This document shows positions 53,962 to 54,571 of a stretch of 54,571 bases of DNA, piece after piece (the first letter of the stretch is position 1; each line of letters begins with the position of its first letter). The translations under genes were made by a program, and so were the position numbers. The notes beneath the pieces are model-generated. The model made no database searches. It had not been told where the DNA came from and was given only the letters and a program-made list of their open reading frames with translations. Source of the DNA: Pseudoalteromonas sp. G4 (lineage in GTDB: Bacteria > Pseudomonadota > Gammaproteobacteria > Enterobacterales > Alteromonadaceae); the NCBI RefSeq assembly GCF_028875915.1, contig NZ_JAPEHW010000019.1, forward strand, positions 1 through 54,571, in the 5' to 3' direction.

Positions 53962-54571
53962 ATGAGTATAAGAAAAGCGTTTTTTTGGCTACACCTGATC
54001 TTTGGCTGCGTAGCTGCCCTATTTATCTTTTTAATGTCGGCAACGGGTGCACTATTAACTTATGAGCGTCAAATTATTCACTTCGCTGAAAAAAGCGACT
54101 ACCCACAAGCAAATCACCACACAAATACACTGTCGTTAACAGCGCTAAGCGAGATTGCCAAGACCTTTACCCATGAAAAACTGCTGACAATTTCCTTAAG
54201 AAATGAAGAAAACGCCTTTGTACAAGTAAAAGAAGGCCGCAAAACCCTAGCCTACTTAAACCCTTATACAGGTGAAAAAATCGAAGAGCCTGGGCTTGCC
54301 ACCAAAACCTTTATGCGCAAGTTACGCGCCTTTCACCGCTGGCTAACACTTGATGGCAACTTTAGTGAAACAGGGCGCTGGGTAAACGGTATCGCCAATC
54401 TTATGTTTTTTGTATTAGTGCTTTCGGGCCTTTATTTATGGTTGCCAAAACGCTTTAACAAACGCGCCTTTAAACAAAAGCTTACGTTTGGAAATTCTTA
54501 CCCAAACATTAATGCCCGCGACTACCAATGGCATAATGTGTACGGTATTTACCTTGCGCCAGTACTGGCGG
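53962..54571 (+). CDS. PepSY-associated membrane protein (PiuB-like), 3' end outside window
   Basis: The frame from the ATG at 53962 is open to the window end (203 codons). It starts MSIRKAFFWLHLIFGCVAAL, with a first helix at about 11-33, then a periplasmic PepSY-like region (LLTISLRNEENAFVQV, YLNPYTGEKI), FHRWLTLDG and a second helix near 150-170 (FFVLVLSGLYLWLP). This is the pattern of iron-regulated PepSY-TM proteins that often accompany siderophore receptors and are thought to help reduce or release iron from siderophores. Confidence 0.88.
   Translation, partial: MSIRKAFFWLHLIFGCVAALFIFLMSATGALLTYERQIIHFAEKSDYPQANHHTNTLSLTALSEIAKTFTHEKLLTISLRNEENAFVQVKEGRKTLAYLNPYTGEKIEEPGLATKTFMRKLRAFHRWLTLDGNFSETGRWVNGIANLMFFVLVLSGLYLWLPKRFNKRAFKQKLTFGNSYPNINARDYQWHNVYGIYLAPVLA

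Noticed and set aside
1..54571. CRISPR arrays, tRNA or rRNA genes
   Set aside because: No regularly spaced repeats and no tRNA or rRNA-like sequence were recognised on either strand by reading; a covariance-model scan could not be run.

Overview
The window looks like chromosomal DNA of a marine gammaproteobacterium of the Alteromonadales, most likely Pseudoalteromonas or a close relative. This rests on the A+T-rich base composition, the set of small gammaproteobacterial families (DUF3081, VF530, RHH_4), the TonB receptors, and an aryl-polyene (APE) pigment operon. No rRNA, tRNA, CRISPR array, prophage, transposase or integrase is visible.

Layout. 1-4.7 kb: the 3' part of a giant repeat-built surface protein. 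4.8-12.7 kb: a nitronate monooxygenase-like flavoprotein, a secreted S9 peptidase, a membrane protein with a doubtful start codon, a TonB receptor, a small winged-helix-like protein and a lipoprotein. 12.7-13.3 kb: two small conserved proteins. 13.4-30.8 kb: one long minus-strand operon for an aryl polyene. 30.9-37 kb: a lipoprotein lipase, propionyl-CoA synthetase (prpE) and a PAS-GGDEF-EAL protein. 37-42.2 kb: a histidine kinase gene that has lost its H-box by an out-of-frame deletion, a YaiI-family gene, an OmpR-type two-component pair and a frameshifted DJ-1/TPR gene. 42.3-51.3 kb: ordinary housekeeping and accessory genes (MscS, two VOC proteins, DUF3291, DUF885, Glu/Leu dehydrogenase, superinfection-immunity family, RHH protein, LtrA). 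51.3-54.6 kb: a Fur-box-controlled siderophore receptor followed by a PepSY membrane protein cut by the window end.

The APE operon is the most interesting system. Its genes overlap or lie a few bases apart. In transcription order they are: chain-length factor (ApeC), acyltransferase (ApeD), two ACPs (ApeE, ApeF), membrane protein (ApeG), AMP-ligase (ApeH), dehydratase (ApeI), a glycosyltransferase and an acyltransferase (ApeJ split in two), an MIO-type aromatic ammonia-lyase, thioesterase (ApeK), LolA-like protein (ApeL), MMPL exporter (ApeM), a flavin-halogenase-like oxidoreductase, a lipoprotein (ApeN), ketosynthase (ApeO), dehydratase (ApeP), ketoreductase (ApeQ), ketosynthase (ApeR), a MipA/OmpV porin and a small secreted protein, then a terminator. 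The likely logic is: an aryl acid made from an aromatic amino acid is loaded on an ACP, extended by the type II KS/KR/DH set, moved to a lipid anchor by the acyltransferases, and sent to the outer membrane by ApeL/ApeM/ApeN. Departures from the E. coli/Xenorhabdus model are the halogenase-like enzyme, the ammonia-lyase, the split ApeJ, the two envelope genes at the operon end, and the absence of any methyltransferase or phosphopantetheinyl transferase. The ape letters follow the E. coli/Xenorhabdus naming as remembered; no database was consulted.
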